Part shown: positions 45,640-54,502 of the stretch, piece by piece
How positions within the stretch are numbered: the first letter of the stretch is position 1
How the letters are laid out: every line of letters begins with the position of its first letter
Program-made: the position numbers and the translations under genes
The notes under the pieces: model-generated
Told to the model about the DNA's origin: nothing
Seen by the model: the letters and a program-made list of their open reading frames with translations, nothing else
Database searches by the model: none
NCBI RefSeq assembly: GCF_003429085.1
Contig: NZ_QVTC01000006.1
Location: 1 to 64,000 of the forward strand
Source: Bacillus sp. V59.32b
GTDB lineage: Bacteria > Bacillota > Bacilli > Bacillales > DSM-1321
Length of the DNA stretch: 64,000 nucleotides
Direction: 5' to 3'

Positions 45640-47358
45640 ATGAAAGTGGAAGCGCTACCAGTAGTTATGGGAGAATTCAACCTGCAGAATTACGAAAAAA
45701 CGTACAAGCAATTTGACTGGTCAGAAACTGAAAAAGAATTTTCCTGGTCCGAAACAGGAAAAGTGAACCTCGCTTATGAAGCAATCGACCGCCATGCAGA
45801 ATCGCATAAGAAAAACAAGGTTGCCTTGTATTACAGAGATGGACAACGGGACGAAAAGTATACCTTCAAGGATATGAAGGACTATACAAACAAGGCAGGC
45901 AATGTATTAAAAACTTTTGGCGATGTGGAAAAAGGTGATCGTGTCTTCATTTTCATGCCTCGGTCCCCGGAGCTTTATTTCGCCCTCTTGGGTGTCATTA
46001 AGCTTGGAGCGATTGTCGGTCCGCTTTTCGAGGCATTCATGGAAGGTGCCGTTAAAGACAGGCTCGAAGACAGCGAAGCAAAAGTTTTGATCACCACTCC
46101 TGATTTATTATCCAGGGTTCCAGTCGAAGATCTTCCCGCTTTAAAGCATATTTTCCTTGTCGGCGAAAACATTGAAGAAGACGGGATGTATTATGATTTC
46201 AACAAAAAATTGAAAGAGGCTGATAAACATTTAGCCATTGAATGGGTAGACCGGAACGATGGGTTAATCCTTCACTATACTTCCGGTTCAACCGGAAAGC
46301 CTAAAGGTGTCCTTCATGTGCATAATGCCATGATCCAACATTATCAAACAGCGAAATGGGTGCTGGATTTACGCGATGATGATGTGTATTGGTGTACGGC
46401 GGACCCAGGCTGGGTAACCGGTACTTCCTATGGTATTTTCGGTCCGTGGCTTACGGGAACGTCCAATGTAATTGTGGGCGGCCGTTTTAAACCGGAATCG
46501 TGGTATCAAACAATTGAAGACTTTGGCGTCACGGTTTGGTATAGTGCACCGACTGCTTTCCGCATGCTTATGGGAGCGGGGGACGAAATTGTGAAGAATT
46601 TTGATTTGAGCTCTCTCCGCCATGTCCTGAGCGTTGGAGAACCGCTGAATCCTGAGGTAGTGCGCTGGGGCATGAAAGTCTTCCAGAAGCGGATCCATGA
46701 CACATGGTGGATGACTGAAACTGGCGCCCAGGTTATTTGTAACTATCCTGCTATGGAAATTAGACCGGGTTCGATGGGCAAACCAATTCCGGGTGTTGAA
46801 GCGGCCATTGTTGATGATCAAGGGAATGAGCTGCCACCACACAGAATGGGGAATCTTGCGATTAAAAAGGGCTGGCCATCGATGATGAGCCAAATCTGGA
46901 ATAACCCGCAAAAGTATGAATCTTATTTTATGCCTGGCGATTGGTACGTTTCAGGCGATTCGGCTTACATGGATGAAGAAGGCTATTTCTGGTTCCAAGG
47001 CCGGGTGGACGATGTCATCATGACATCCGGGGAGCGTGTCGGCCCGTTTGAAGTAGAAAGCAAGCTGGTTGAACACCCCGCTATTGCTGAAGCTGGCGTA
47101 ATTGGAAAGCCAGATCCGATTCGCGGCGAAATCATCAAAGCATTCATCGCCCTTCGCGACGGGTATGATCCAAGCGATGAACTTATTGAAGAAATTCGCC
47201 AGTTTGTTAAGAAGGGCCTCGCTGCACATGCGGCTCCGCGTGAAATTGAATTCCGCGACAAGCTTCCGAAAACGCGCAGCGGTAAAATCATGCGCCGTGT
47301 CTTAAAAGCTTGGGAGCTTGATTTGCCGACAGGTGACCTATCGACCATGGAGGACTAA
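45640..47358 (+). CDS. acsA: Acetyl-CoA synthetase
   Basis: A 572-residue AMP-forming ligase. The P-loop YTSGSTGKPKG begins near residue 213, WWMTETGAQ lies near 352, and the catalytic lysine is Lys549 in TRSGKIMRR. That residue number equals the one acetylated by AcuA in B. subtilis AcsA, and the lengths agree. The enzyme converts acetate, CoA and ATP to acetyl-CoA. The ribosome site aaaggggga precedes the ATG. Divergent acuABC encodes its acetylation control. Confidence 0.97.
   Translation: MKVEALPVVMGEFNLQNYEKTYKQFDWSETEKEFSWSETGKVNLAYEAIDRHAESHKKNKVALYYRDGQRDEKYTFKDMKDYTNKAGNVLKTFGDVEKGDRVFIFMPRSPELYFALLGVIKLGAIVGPLFEAFMEGAVKDRLEDSEAKVLITTPDLLSRVPVEDLPALKHIFLVGENIEEDGMYYDFNKKLKEADKHLAIEWVDRNDGLILHYTSGSTGKPKGVLHVHNAMIQHYQTAKWVLDLRDDDVYWCTADPGWVTGTSYGIFGPWLTGTSNVIVGGRFKPESWYQTIEDFGVTVWYSAPTAFRMLMGAGDEIVKNFDLSSLRHVLSVGEPLNPEVVRWGMKVFQKRIHDTWWMTETGAQVICNYPAMEIRPGSMGKPIPGVEAAIVDDQGNELPPHRMGNLAIKKGWPSMMSQIWNNPQKYESYFMPGDWYVSGDSAYMDEEGYFWFQGRVDDVIMTSGERVGPFEVESKLVEHPAIAEAGVIGKPDPIRGEIIKAFIALRDGYDPSDELIEEIRQFVKKGLAAHAAPREIEFRDKLPKTRSGKIMRRVLKAWELDLPTGDLSTMED
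45647..45660 (+). promoter_or_regulatory. Candidate CcpA site (cre) inside the acsA start
   Basis: TGGAAGCGCTACCA agrees with TGWAANCGNTNWCA at all but two positions. It lies at codons 3-7 of acsA, about 37-50 bases after the predicted transcription start, where bound CcpA would block elongation. acsA and acuABC are under carbon catabolite control in B. subtilis. Confidence 0.6.
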
Positions 47359-47393
47359 GCTGCACTCTTCTATAGACTAACTTAAAATCAAAC

Positions 47394-47426
47394 AAAATGA
47401 CGTGCCAATGGGCACGTCATTTTTTG
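47394..47426. terminator. Terminator between acsA and the PBP gene
   Basis: AAATGACGTGCC and GGCACGTCATTT form a 12-bp stem followed by TTTG, between convergent genes. Confidence 0.92.
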
Positions 47427-47428
47427 AT

Positions 47429-50323
47429 TTATGCATCTGGATTCTCAGGGACTGCAGGATCTGCAGGAGGTGCCTCTGGTTCTGGTTTAGGGTCCTCCGC
47501 AGGTTTAGGATCTGCAGGCTTTGGTTTGGTTTCTTTAGGCTTCTCAGGTTTAGGTTTAACTTGCGGTTTTTCTGCTGAGACGGGTTTTCCATCCTTGGAA
47601 ACGATGTTGGATGGAGCCGACTCTTTACCGGCAATGTCAACTGCGGTTACGTAATAAGAACCGCCCCCGCCGCTAAACGACAACTTGCCGCCTGCTTTGA
47701 TGCTGGCAACTTTTCTGCCATTACTATAAACCCTATAACCAATGACATCGCCTTCCGGGTGTTTGCCCCAAACGATTGAATTTCCTTTCATACTCGCAGA
47801 AAGCGGACTTGGCGCTTTTCCGTTATCGTTCAGTACGGCATTGGACGATAGCATACTTCCGCCGCCCTTTTTAAACCCGGGGAATATCGACCCGGGATCG
47901 ATCACATACTTCCCGCCAATTTGCTCGAAGTTACTAGGACTTACAGTGAAACCGCCAGTCGTAAATTCACTTGGAGTGGAAGGAAGCGCTGCATACCTTT
48001 TGCTTCCGATTTGAACGAATCTGCCGGAGCCTGAAAAGCTGTTATCCGTTTGGCCCGGAACGAATTTCGCGATAAATAAATCTGTTTGTACCATGCCAGC
48101 TTTTGAGCAGGCATCTGATGGCAATAAGCCAGAAACGGCACAGAAGGAACGTCTTACAATTCCACCTGGCATTTCAAACCTTTTCTTTGGTGCGACCAAT
48201 TCAGGCTGTACCTTATAGGCGGCATTCATTAACTGCGCCCACAAGTTAATATTCCTTTTGCTGTAGGGAACCCCTCGATAATTCTGTTCAAGGGCTTTAG
48301 GCGTGTCATAGCCAATCCACGTCCCAAATGTCACATTTGGATTGGAGGCGACAAACCAGGCATCCTCATAGTCTGTGGTCGTACCAGTCTTGCCGGCCCA
48401 ATCGGCCGAGAACGCAAGGCGGCTTCTCAGAGAAGCGGCAGTTCCGCTTGAAACAACATCCCTCATCATGTCAATTGTCAGATAGGAAGCCTGCGGCGTA
48501 AAGACATCAACCGGTTTTGCTTTGTGCTGGTAAATGACCTTTCCGTCTTTCGTTTCGATTTTATCGATCATATAAGCGTCAACGAACTTCCCCTTGTTGG
48601 CGAAGGTGGCATAGGCATTGACGTTTTCTTCTACGGTGACTCCATGTCTCATGCCACCAAGTGAGAGAGCGACATTCGTATGGTCAACTGGATCGAGACT
48701 TGTGAAGCCCATTTTTTCAAGATATTTAGTAGGTCTTTGATTCATGATATCCCTATAAAATAATGCAGCAGGAACGTTATATGATTTTTTTAATGCTTCC
48801 CTGGCAGTTGATAACCCAGAAAAACTTCCGCCATAATTGCTTGGCCATGCTCTTGATGAACCAGGTATGGCTCTTACCGGCACATTTACTTTAACAGAAC
48901 CCGGTGACAATTTTCCGAGCTCAATACCAGGTCCATAAACAACAAGCGGCTTCATCGTGGAGCCGTTTGGTCGAAGCGATGCAGTAGCATGGTTCGTTTG
49001 TTCCCGGTCATGATCCCGTCCGCCTACGAAGCTGATGATTTTTCCTGTCTTATTTTCGATTAACACAGCGCCTGTTTCGACCGGCTCCATAACTGTCTTC
49101 GTCTTTTTCGTTTCTGGATCTGTTACCTCTTCTGGTCTCGCGCTTCCATAGTATTGATAGTTCTTGGCTACCTTCTCCATTTGATCGTAGATCTTTTTGT
49201 CGATGGTTGAATGAATTTTATAACCGTTCTGGCGCAAGTTACGGTCAGCGAGTGTTATATATTGCTCTCTTAAATCTTTATCTTTCTTTAGTTCGCTTTC
49301 TTCGTAGCCGTCTTCCGTAGCGAGGATTTGGGAAAGAATCTCAACGGATCGTTTTTCGATTTCATAAGTGACCCATGGATAATCCTCAATTGGAGAAGGC
49401 CTTTTGCCGATAAAATCTTTCGTTAAATCATATTTCAAAGCGTCCTGATATTCTTTTTCGGTAATATAGTTACCGTCCCGCATCCGTTTCAGGACCGTTT
49501 TCATCCGGTTTTGCCCCGGCTCTAAATTTTCCTTAATCGTCCCTTGCGGTGTATAAGGCGTATAGCCGAAAGGGCTTTGCGGCAGCCCGGCAATGAACGC
49601 GGATTGTGGAATGTTCAGGTCTTTAGCATCCTTGCCAAAAATTCCTTCTGCAGCTGACTGAACACCTGCAATGTTTTGTCCAGATGAATTTCTTCCGAAA
49701 GTGGATACATTGAGATATGTTTGCATAATTTCATCTTTTTCCAGGAATTTTTCCACGCGAAGAGCAAGAAGAATCTCTTTTGCTTTACGTTCAAAAGAAA
49801 CTTCATTGGTTAGTACCTGGTTTTTGATCAATTGCTGTGTCAGTGTACTTCCACCGGATTGGACGGAGGAGTTTGTCATTTCCTGATACAACGCCCGCAT
49901 GATTGCTTTAGGAACGACGCCGTCATGCTCATAAAAATATTCGTCCTCTGTTGCGATTACCGCATTGCGAAGATGCTGAGATACCTCATCTAACGCAACC
50001 TCCTCACGCTCTAAATCGGTTTGAAGCTTACCGAGGTATACATTATTCGCAAAGTATATTTCAGAGGTTTCCTCGTAGTTGTAAATATCTTTTTTTAGCT
50101 CAGTCTCTGTCCGGACAGGCTCATCCTTAACCATGGCTGCAAAATAACCCGCACCGACACCACCGGCAAATGAGAAGCCAAGTACCGATAATATAATGAA
50201 TAAAAGCGATAAATTCCAAACTACCCCATATGTAATCCGAGAATATTTTCTCGTCTTTTTGTTTTGAAGAAATTCGGTGAATTTCCTCCATTTAGATGGC
50301 AATTGATTTAGAAAATTTTTCAT
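47429..50323 (-). CDS. Class A penicillin-binding protein (PBP1A family)
   Basis: A 964-residue bifunctional wall enzyme. One membrane anchor lies at about 37-62. The GT51 glycosyltransferase has ATEDEYFYEHDG near 123 and GGSTLTQQLIKN near 155. The transpeptidase has the serine motif STMK at about 454, SYN near 520 and KTGTTTDYEDAW near 660. A fibronectin III-like module follows, then a Pro/Lys/Glu-rich tail of about 50 residues. The tail probably reaches into the wall. Lies opposite acsA and divergent from tyrS; not the ponA locus of B. subtilis. Confidence 0.93.
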   Translation of the reverse strand: MKNFLNQLPSKWRKFTEFLQNKKTRKYSRITYGVVWNLSLLFIILSVLGFSFAGGVGAGYFAAMVKDEPVRTETELKKDIYNYEETSEIYFANNVYLGKLQTDLEREEVALDEVSQHLRNAVIATEDEYFYEHDGVVPKAIMRALYQEMTNSSVQSGGSTLTQQLIKNQVLTNEVSFERKAKEILLALRVEKFLEKDEIMQTYLNVSTFGRNSSGQNIAGVQSAAEGIFGKDAKDLNIPQSAFIAGLPQSPFGYTPYTPQGTIKENLEPGQNRMKTVLKRMRDGNYITEKEYQDALKYDLTKDFIGKRPSPIEDYPWVTYEIEKRSVEILSQILATEDGYEESELKKDKDLREQYITLADRNLRQNGYKIHSTIDKKIYDQMEKVAKNYQYYGSARPEEVTDPETKKTKTVMEPVETGAVLIENKTGKIISFVGGRDHDREQTNHATASLRPNGSTMKPLVVYGPGIELGKLSPGSVKVNVPVRAIPGSSRAWPSNYGGSFSGLSTAREALKKSYNVPAALFYRDIMNQRPTKYLEKMGFTSLDPVDHTNVALSLGGMRHGVTVEENVNAYATFANKGKFVDAYMIDKIETKDGKVIYQHKAKPVDVFTPQASYLTIDMMRDVVSSGTAASLRSRLAFSADWAGKTGTTTDYEDAWFVASNPNVTFGTWIGYDTPKALEQNYRGVPYSKRNINLWAQLMNAAYKVQPELVAPKKRFEMPGGIVRRSFCAVSGLLPSDACSKAGMVQTDLFIAKFVPGQTDNSFSGSGRFVQIGSKRYAALPSTPSEFTTGGFTVSPSNFEQIGGKYVIDPGSIFPGFKKGGGSMLSSNAVLNDNGKAPSPLSASMKGNSIVWGKHPEGDVIGYRVYSNGRKVASIKAGGKLSFSGGGGSYYVTAVDIAGKESAPSNIVSKDGKPVSAEKPQVKPKPEKPKETKPKPADPKPAEDPKPEPEAPPADPAVPENPDA

Positions 50324-50417
50324 AGTGTCATCCCCCTAAAAATCACATATCATTATAGCATATATACTCAATACAAGATGCTAATTTTCAACATTTCCCC
50401 ATAATCTCAGAGGAATA

Positions 50418-50712
50418 TTGACAATCATTTTAATTTATGATAAAAATCAATATTAATGAAAACATTATTCAAAAGGCTATGACAGGATTCAGTAGTGACT
50501 CTATCACTGTTTTTAGAGAGCCGGTGGCAGGTGGAAACCGGTATATATAGAGAAGCGAATTACCTCCTCGAGCATTTGCTGTGAACTTAGTAGCGGCAAA
50601 CGGCAGCGACCGTTATCGTTTTAAGCGGAGGGCGTGTTTGATGTGTCCTCAAGTTGGGTGGTACCGCGAATTTCATTCGTCCCTTCATAATTTATGAAGG
50701 GGCGTTTTTTAT
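50418..50712 (+). promoter_or_regulatory. T-box leader controlling tyrS (Tyr specifier)
   Basis: The T-box GGGTGGTACCGCG lies at 50655-50667. It is followed by a terminator CCCTTCATAA/TTATGAAGGG with GCGTTTTTT at about 50680-50710. A TAC tyrosine codon at 50561-50563 is in specifier context (gcgaattac). A TTGACA at 50418-50423 is a likely -35, although the -10 is poor. Uncharged tRNA-Tyr should favour read-through into tyrS. Confidence 0.92.
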
Positions 50713-50741
50713 TTGCTTTAAAATAATAATCACGATCATAA

Positions 50742-52010
<1,269 letters not shown>

Positions 52011-52013
52011 TGA

Positions 52014-52043
52014 AAAAAGCCGGCCCGCGGGCCGGCTTGATTT
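52014..52043 (+). terminator. tyrS terminator
   Basis: AAGCCGGCCC GC GGGCCGGCTT is a perfect GC-rich hairpin followed by GATTTAT. Confidence 0.85.
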
Positions 52044-52052
52044 ATGGGTTTT

Positions 52053-52123
52053 GTTTGAATGACAGGGACTTTCGTTTGAATGGGAGAAGTTGTCGTTTGA
52101 ATCACCAGAATTTTCGTTTGAAA
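52053..52123. repeat. Intergenic array C: 21-bp units with core gtttgaat
   Basis: The word gtttgaa occurs at 52053, 52074, 52095 and 52116, exactly 21 bp apart, and the first three copies continue to gtttgaat. The 13-base spacers differ (gacagggactttc, gggagaagttgtc, caccagaattttc) but all end in ttc or tc. The array lies between the tyrS terminator and the dead HIT gene. Confidence 0.85.
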
Positions 52124-52140
52124 CCTATCCTTCAGCTGGT

Positions 52141-52508
52141 TCATCTCCGATTTGCTTCGCTTTTTAACCAATAACGAATGTCTCTTCCGGCATAAGGTTC
52201 GTCCTGATATGTAAATGGGCATGCGGAATGCTCTGACCGCCTGTTTCCTTACAGTTCCAGCCGACATTGTAGCCATCAGGAGCATATTCGGAATCCAAAA
52301 GTGTTATCACTCTCAATAGCAAGTCGTTGGGTAGCCGTCCATTCTTCCGGCGTTAAGTCGAAAACGGTCTCTCGATGAGCGTTGGGAATAATCAATCCGG
52401 AACCAACCAGGAATTCTGAGGCATCTAGAGAAAAAGACAATATTCATTTTGAAAAACACTTTTTTGATCTTGAAAAGACGTCGGATCACAGAATAAGCAA
52501 GTATCCAT
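52141..52508 (-). pseudogene. Degraded HIT-family (histidine triad) gene
   Basis: A GAGGTG site precedes an ATG at 52508. Pieces of a HIT protein follow in different frames: DTCLFCDPTSFQDQKSVF, a TAG stop, then EFLVGSGLIIPNAHRETVFD, a frameshift, APDGYNVGWNCKETGGQ, the triad PHAHLH, and after another shift DEPYAGRDIRYWLKSEANR. A short piece after the triad is missing. Length agrees with a complete gene of about 120 codons. At least three lesions make it non-functional. HIT proteins are nucleotide-binding hydrolases. Confidence 0.88.
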
Positions 52509-52861
52509 CACAGCACCTCATTAAAAAAGAATTATTCCGTAAATTTTACTATTAAAATTTGATCAGTATGGATGCAATTATATCAAAGTAGAATAATGCT
52601 ATAACTAAATAACAGTAGTATACTACTAACCAAATTACGAATCGACCTCACTCCTTTTTAAAAGTAAATTTATAATATAATTATTTTTCAATACGACGTA
52701 CATATGTTATACTCAGGATAAATACAGGACAGTATAGTGTAATACACTAATACAGTCTTAATTTATTACTATCCTGTGTAGGCGAGCACTTTATCGGGTA
52801 AAGATTGGAAAATTATTTTAACTATTTTTTTAAAATGTTTTCAACAAGTGCAACATATAAT

Positions 52862-52895
52862 AAAAAAAGACCGTGGTGCGCAAACACCAACGGTC
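52862..52895 (-). terminator. Terminator of the toxin-like mRNA
   Basis: On the minus strand GACCGTTGGTG and CACCACGGTC form an 10-bp stem with one bulged base and a short loop, followed by TTTTTTTATTAT. It would end a transcript from the promoter at 53123-53150 after about 250 bases. Confidence 0.85.
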
Positions 52896-52993
52896 AGGAC
52901 ATGCGTCGCGAATGGCGATCGATGTTATCTAAAGTGAAATATTACAAAAGGTAATCCACCACTGTTTTGGTCGACGGGGTGGATTACTTTTTT
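52866..52993 (+). ncRNA. Predicted antisense RNA to the toxin-like mRNA
   Basis: A plus-strand terminator GTAATCCACC/GGTGGATTAC plus TTTTTT lies at 52951-52993 and overlaps the last codons of the small toxin-like gene on the other strand. A TATAAT at 52856-52861 would start an RNA near 52867 of about 125 nt, fully complementary to the toxin mRNA 3' region. No good -35 is seen for it; an alternative promoter TTTTCA-17-TATACT lies near 52685-52713. Both 5' end and existence are inferred. Confidence 0.5.
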
Positions 52994-53064
52994 GTTGTGG
53001 CGATGATTATTTGTACGACTAATCCGATGAATAGTACTACGAATGTTGCAGTCGGCAAATCCAT
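52984..53064 (-). CDS. 26-residue membrane peptide, probable type I toxin
   Basis: The peptide starts MDLPTATFVVLFIGLVV and continues as one hydrophobic helix ending in TTKK. A very strong site GGGAGGTGAG (53069-53078) and a near-consensus promoter precede it. It ends inside a plus-strand terminator, and its mRNA ends at 52862. Small size, one membrane helix with a basic end, a long 3' UTR, a convergent antisense signal and pairing of the mRNA ends all fit type I toxins such as BsrG or TxpA, though the residues do not match those known to me. Activity is inferred. Confidence 0.65.
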   Translation of the reverse strand: MDLPTATFVVLFIGLVVQIIIATTKK

Positions 53065-53122
53065 CTATCTCACCTCCCTTCCGGAAGGTTCGATACCCAC
53101 CCCGCGCATGTCCTTATGTACC

Positions 53123-53150
53123 ATTGTAACTGTATTTCTCGATATGACAA
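53123..53150 (-). promoter_or_regulatory. Promoter of the toxin-like gene
   Basis: On the minus strand TTGTCA (53150-53145) and TACAAT (53128-53123) are separated by 16 bases. Transcription should start near 53116, which places AGGACATGCG (53114-53105) at the very 5' end of the mRNA. Confidence 0.75.
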
Positions 53151-53197
53151 CCATTAAATTTAATCAAAACAGCGTGATATAAAACGATGAAAGCAGA

Positions 53198-53249
53198 AAA
53201 AAATAAAAACCCCTAGAAACGTTGTAGTAACGTGGTTTCTAGGAGTTTG
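53198..53249 (-). terminator. rpsD terminator
   Basis: On the minus strand AACTCCTAGAAAC...GTTTCTAGGGGTT form a long stem with TTTATTTTTTT after it. Confidence 0.9.
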
Positions 53250-53276
53250 AATATTGTCGTTAATGAAGCAAATCCA

Positions 53277-53879
53277 TTAACGAGAGTAGAATTCAACGAT
53301 TAGAGCTTCGTTGATTTCAGCAGGCAATTCAGAGCGTTCTGGTAAACGAGTGAAAGTACCTTCTAATTTGTCAGCATCAAAAGTTAAGAAGTCAGGAACG
53401 AAGTTGCTCACTGAGATTGCTTCTTTAACGATGTCAAGGTTGCGTGATTTTTCACGAACGCCGATTGTTTGGCCGGCAGCCACTCTGAAAGATGGAATGT
53501 CAACGCGGCTTCCATTAACAGTGATGTGACCGTGGTTAACAAGCTGACGTGCTTGGCGGCGTGTACGTGCTAAGCCAAGACGGTATACAACATTATCAAG
53601 ACGGGATTCAAGAAGTACCATGAAGTTTTCACCGTGTACCCCTTTTAATTTTCCGGCTCTATCGAATAAAGTACGGAATTGGCGTTCGTTCACACCATAC
53701 ATATGACGAAGCTTTTGCTTCTCCTGTAATTGTGTTCCGTATTCGGAAATCTTTCTACGTTGGTTTGGACCATGTTGTCCAGGAGCGTAAGGACGCTTTT
53801 CTAATTCTTTACCAGTTCCGGTTAAGGAAATTCCAAGACGACGGGATAATTTCCAGCTTGGGCCAGTATAACGAGACAT
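53277..53879 (-). CDS. rpsD: 30S ribosomal protein S4
   Basis: A 200-residue ribosomal protein that nucleates small-subunit assembly. It starts [33 protein letters not shown] and carries the S4 domain ([33 protein letters not shown]) at about 90-150. Two of the usual cysteines are absent, marking the zinc-free form. The ATG at 53879 follows aaggaggag. It stands alone, as in B. subtilis, with a long leader that contains an autoregulatory structure and a repeat. Confidence 0.98.
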   Translation of the reverse strand: MSRYTGPSWKLSRRLGISLTGTGKELEKRPYAPGQHGPNQRRKISEYGTQLQEKQKLRHMYGVNERQFRTLFDRAGKLKGVHGENFMVLLESRLDNVVYRLGLARTRRQARQLVNHGHITVNGSRVDIPSFRVAAGQTIGVREKSRNLDIVKEAISVSNFVPDFLTFDADKLEGTFTRLPERSELPAEINEALIVEFYSR

Positions 53880-53924
53880 GAATGACTCCTCCTTGAATGT
53901 TTTTATTTGGGTAAAATAAAAACC

Positions 53925-54003
53925 GTTGTGCAATAACAATCATGATCATTTTGTTTTCATGTACCTTCGCCCTAGCAGCTGAGGGTTACGTGATACACCT
54001 CTA
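53925..54003 (-). promoter_or_regulatory. Likely S4-binding autoregulatory leader of rpsD
   Basis: On the minus strand the segment runs from GTGTATCACGTAACCCTCAG through the hairpin CCCTCAGCTGCTAGGG, then GGTACATGAAAAC and, near the coding end, GCACAACGGTTTTTATTTT. The CCCT/AGGG stem enclosed by GTAACC/GGTAC fits a compact nested structure. B. subtilis rpsD is repressed by its own product through a leader of this kind. The match is from memory of the pattern, not from alignment. Confidence 0.5.
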
Positions 54004-54004
54004 A

Positions 54005-54183
54005 TGAAAAGCGTAAGCGCCCTGTTCAGCCCCGACCAGCATAAGTCGAATTCTGTAGGAAGGCGTTTTTTGCCTTCTGGAGGAATTTGGCTTATGACCT
54101 CGAGGGCGACTAAATCGCCACGTCCTGTGGCAAAGTCGCCACTAGCACATCCTGTGCGTCGGGGCTGGGCGCTGCAGCTAGAC
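54005..54183 (-). repeat. Large hairpin-rich repeat, class R1, copy 2
   Basis: On the minus strand the element starts GTCTAGCTGCAGCGCC and ends GGGCGCTTACGCTTTTC, the same ends as the copy at 20273-20452, and is 179 bp long. Inside are outer arms CAGCCCCGAC/GTCGGGGCTG and hairpins gcacaggatgtgc, gccacaggacgtggc and aaggc(a)aaaaacgcctt. It lies between the rpsD promoter and the S4 leader. Confidence 0.82.
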
Positions 54184-54288
54184 ATTAATCTAAATTAAAA
54201 GATATAAAATCTGATTATGATTAGATAGAGGAACAAAATGAAAACATAAAGGCCAACACAATAGGCTGCAATATTTTACACAAAGAGT

Positions 54289-54317
54289 ATTATATAATTT
54301 CCGTGCTTCTTAGTCAA
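54289..54317 (-). promoter_or_regulatory. Candidate sigma A promoter for rpsD
   Basis: On the minus strand TTGACT (54317-54312), a 17-base spacer and TATAAT (54294-54289) make a near-perfect promoter. Transcription would start near 54282 and include the R1 repeat and the S4 leader before rpsD, giving a leader of about 400 nt. No better promoter is seen between the repeat and rpsD. Confidence 0.7.
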
Positions 54318-54502
54318 GGATATATCTATAGGCTAGATAGAAAGATTCATAAAGAGTCATCAAAAATAAGGATTTCAGACTAATTAATAAGAAGAAATTT
54401 ACAATTAAGGTGAAATTTTGTTGAACAAGGTTTATAATGAACTATAACAATTTTTATGCATATCCAGCAAAAATAACGCAGTATATTATAGGGATGATAG
54501 AG

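Noticed and set aside
52967-53182. 71-codon plus-strand frame between tyrS and rpsD
   Set aside because: It is antisense to the toxin-like peptide and its promoter, contains the antisense of a strong ribosome site, and has no ribosome site of its own.
54437-54502. Upstream ATG of dgcP
   Set aside because: No ribosome site; the ATG at 54503 has agggatgat upstream and a family-like start.
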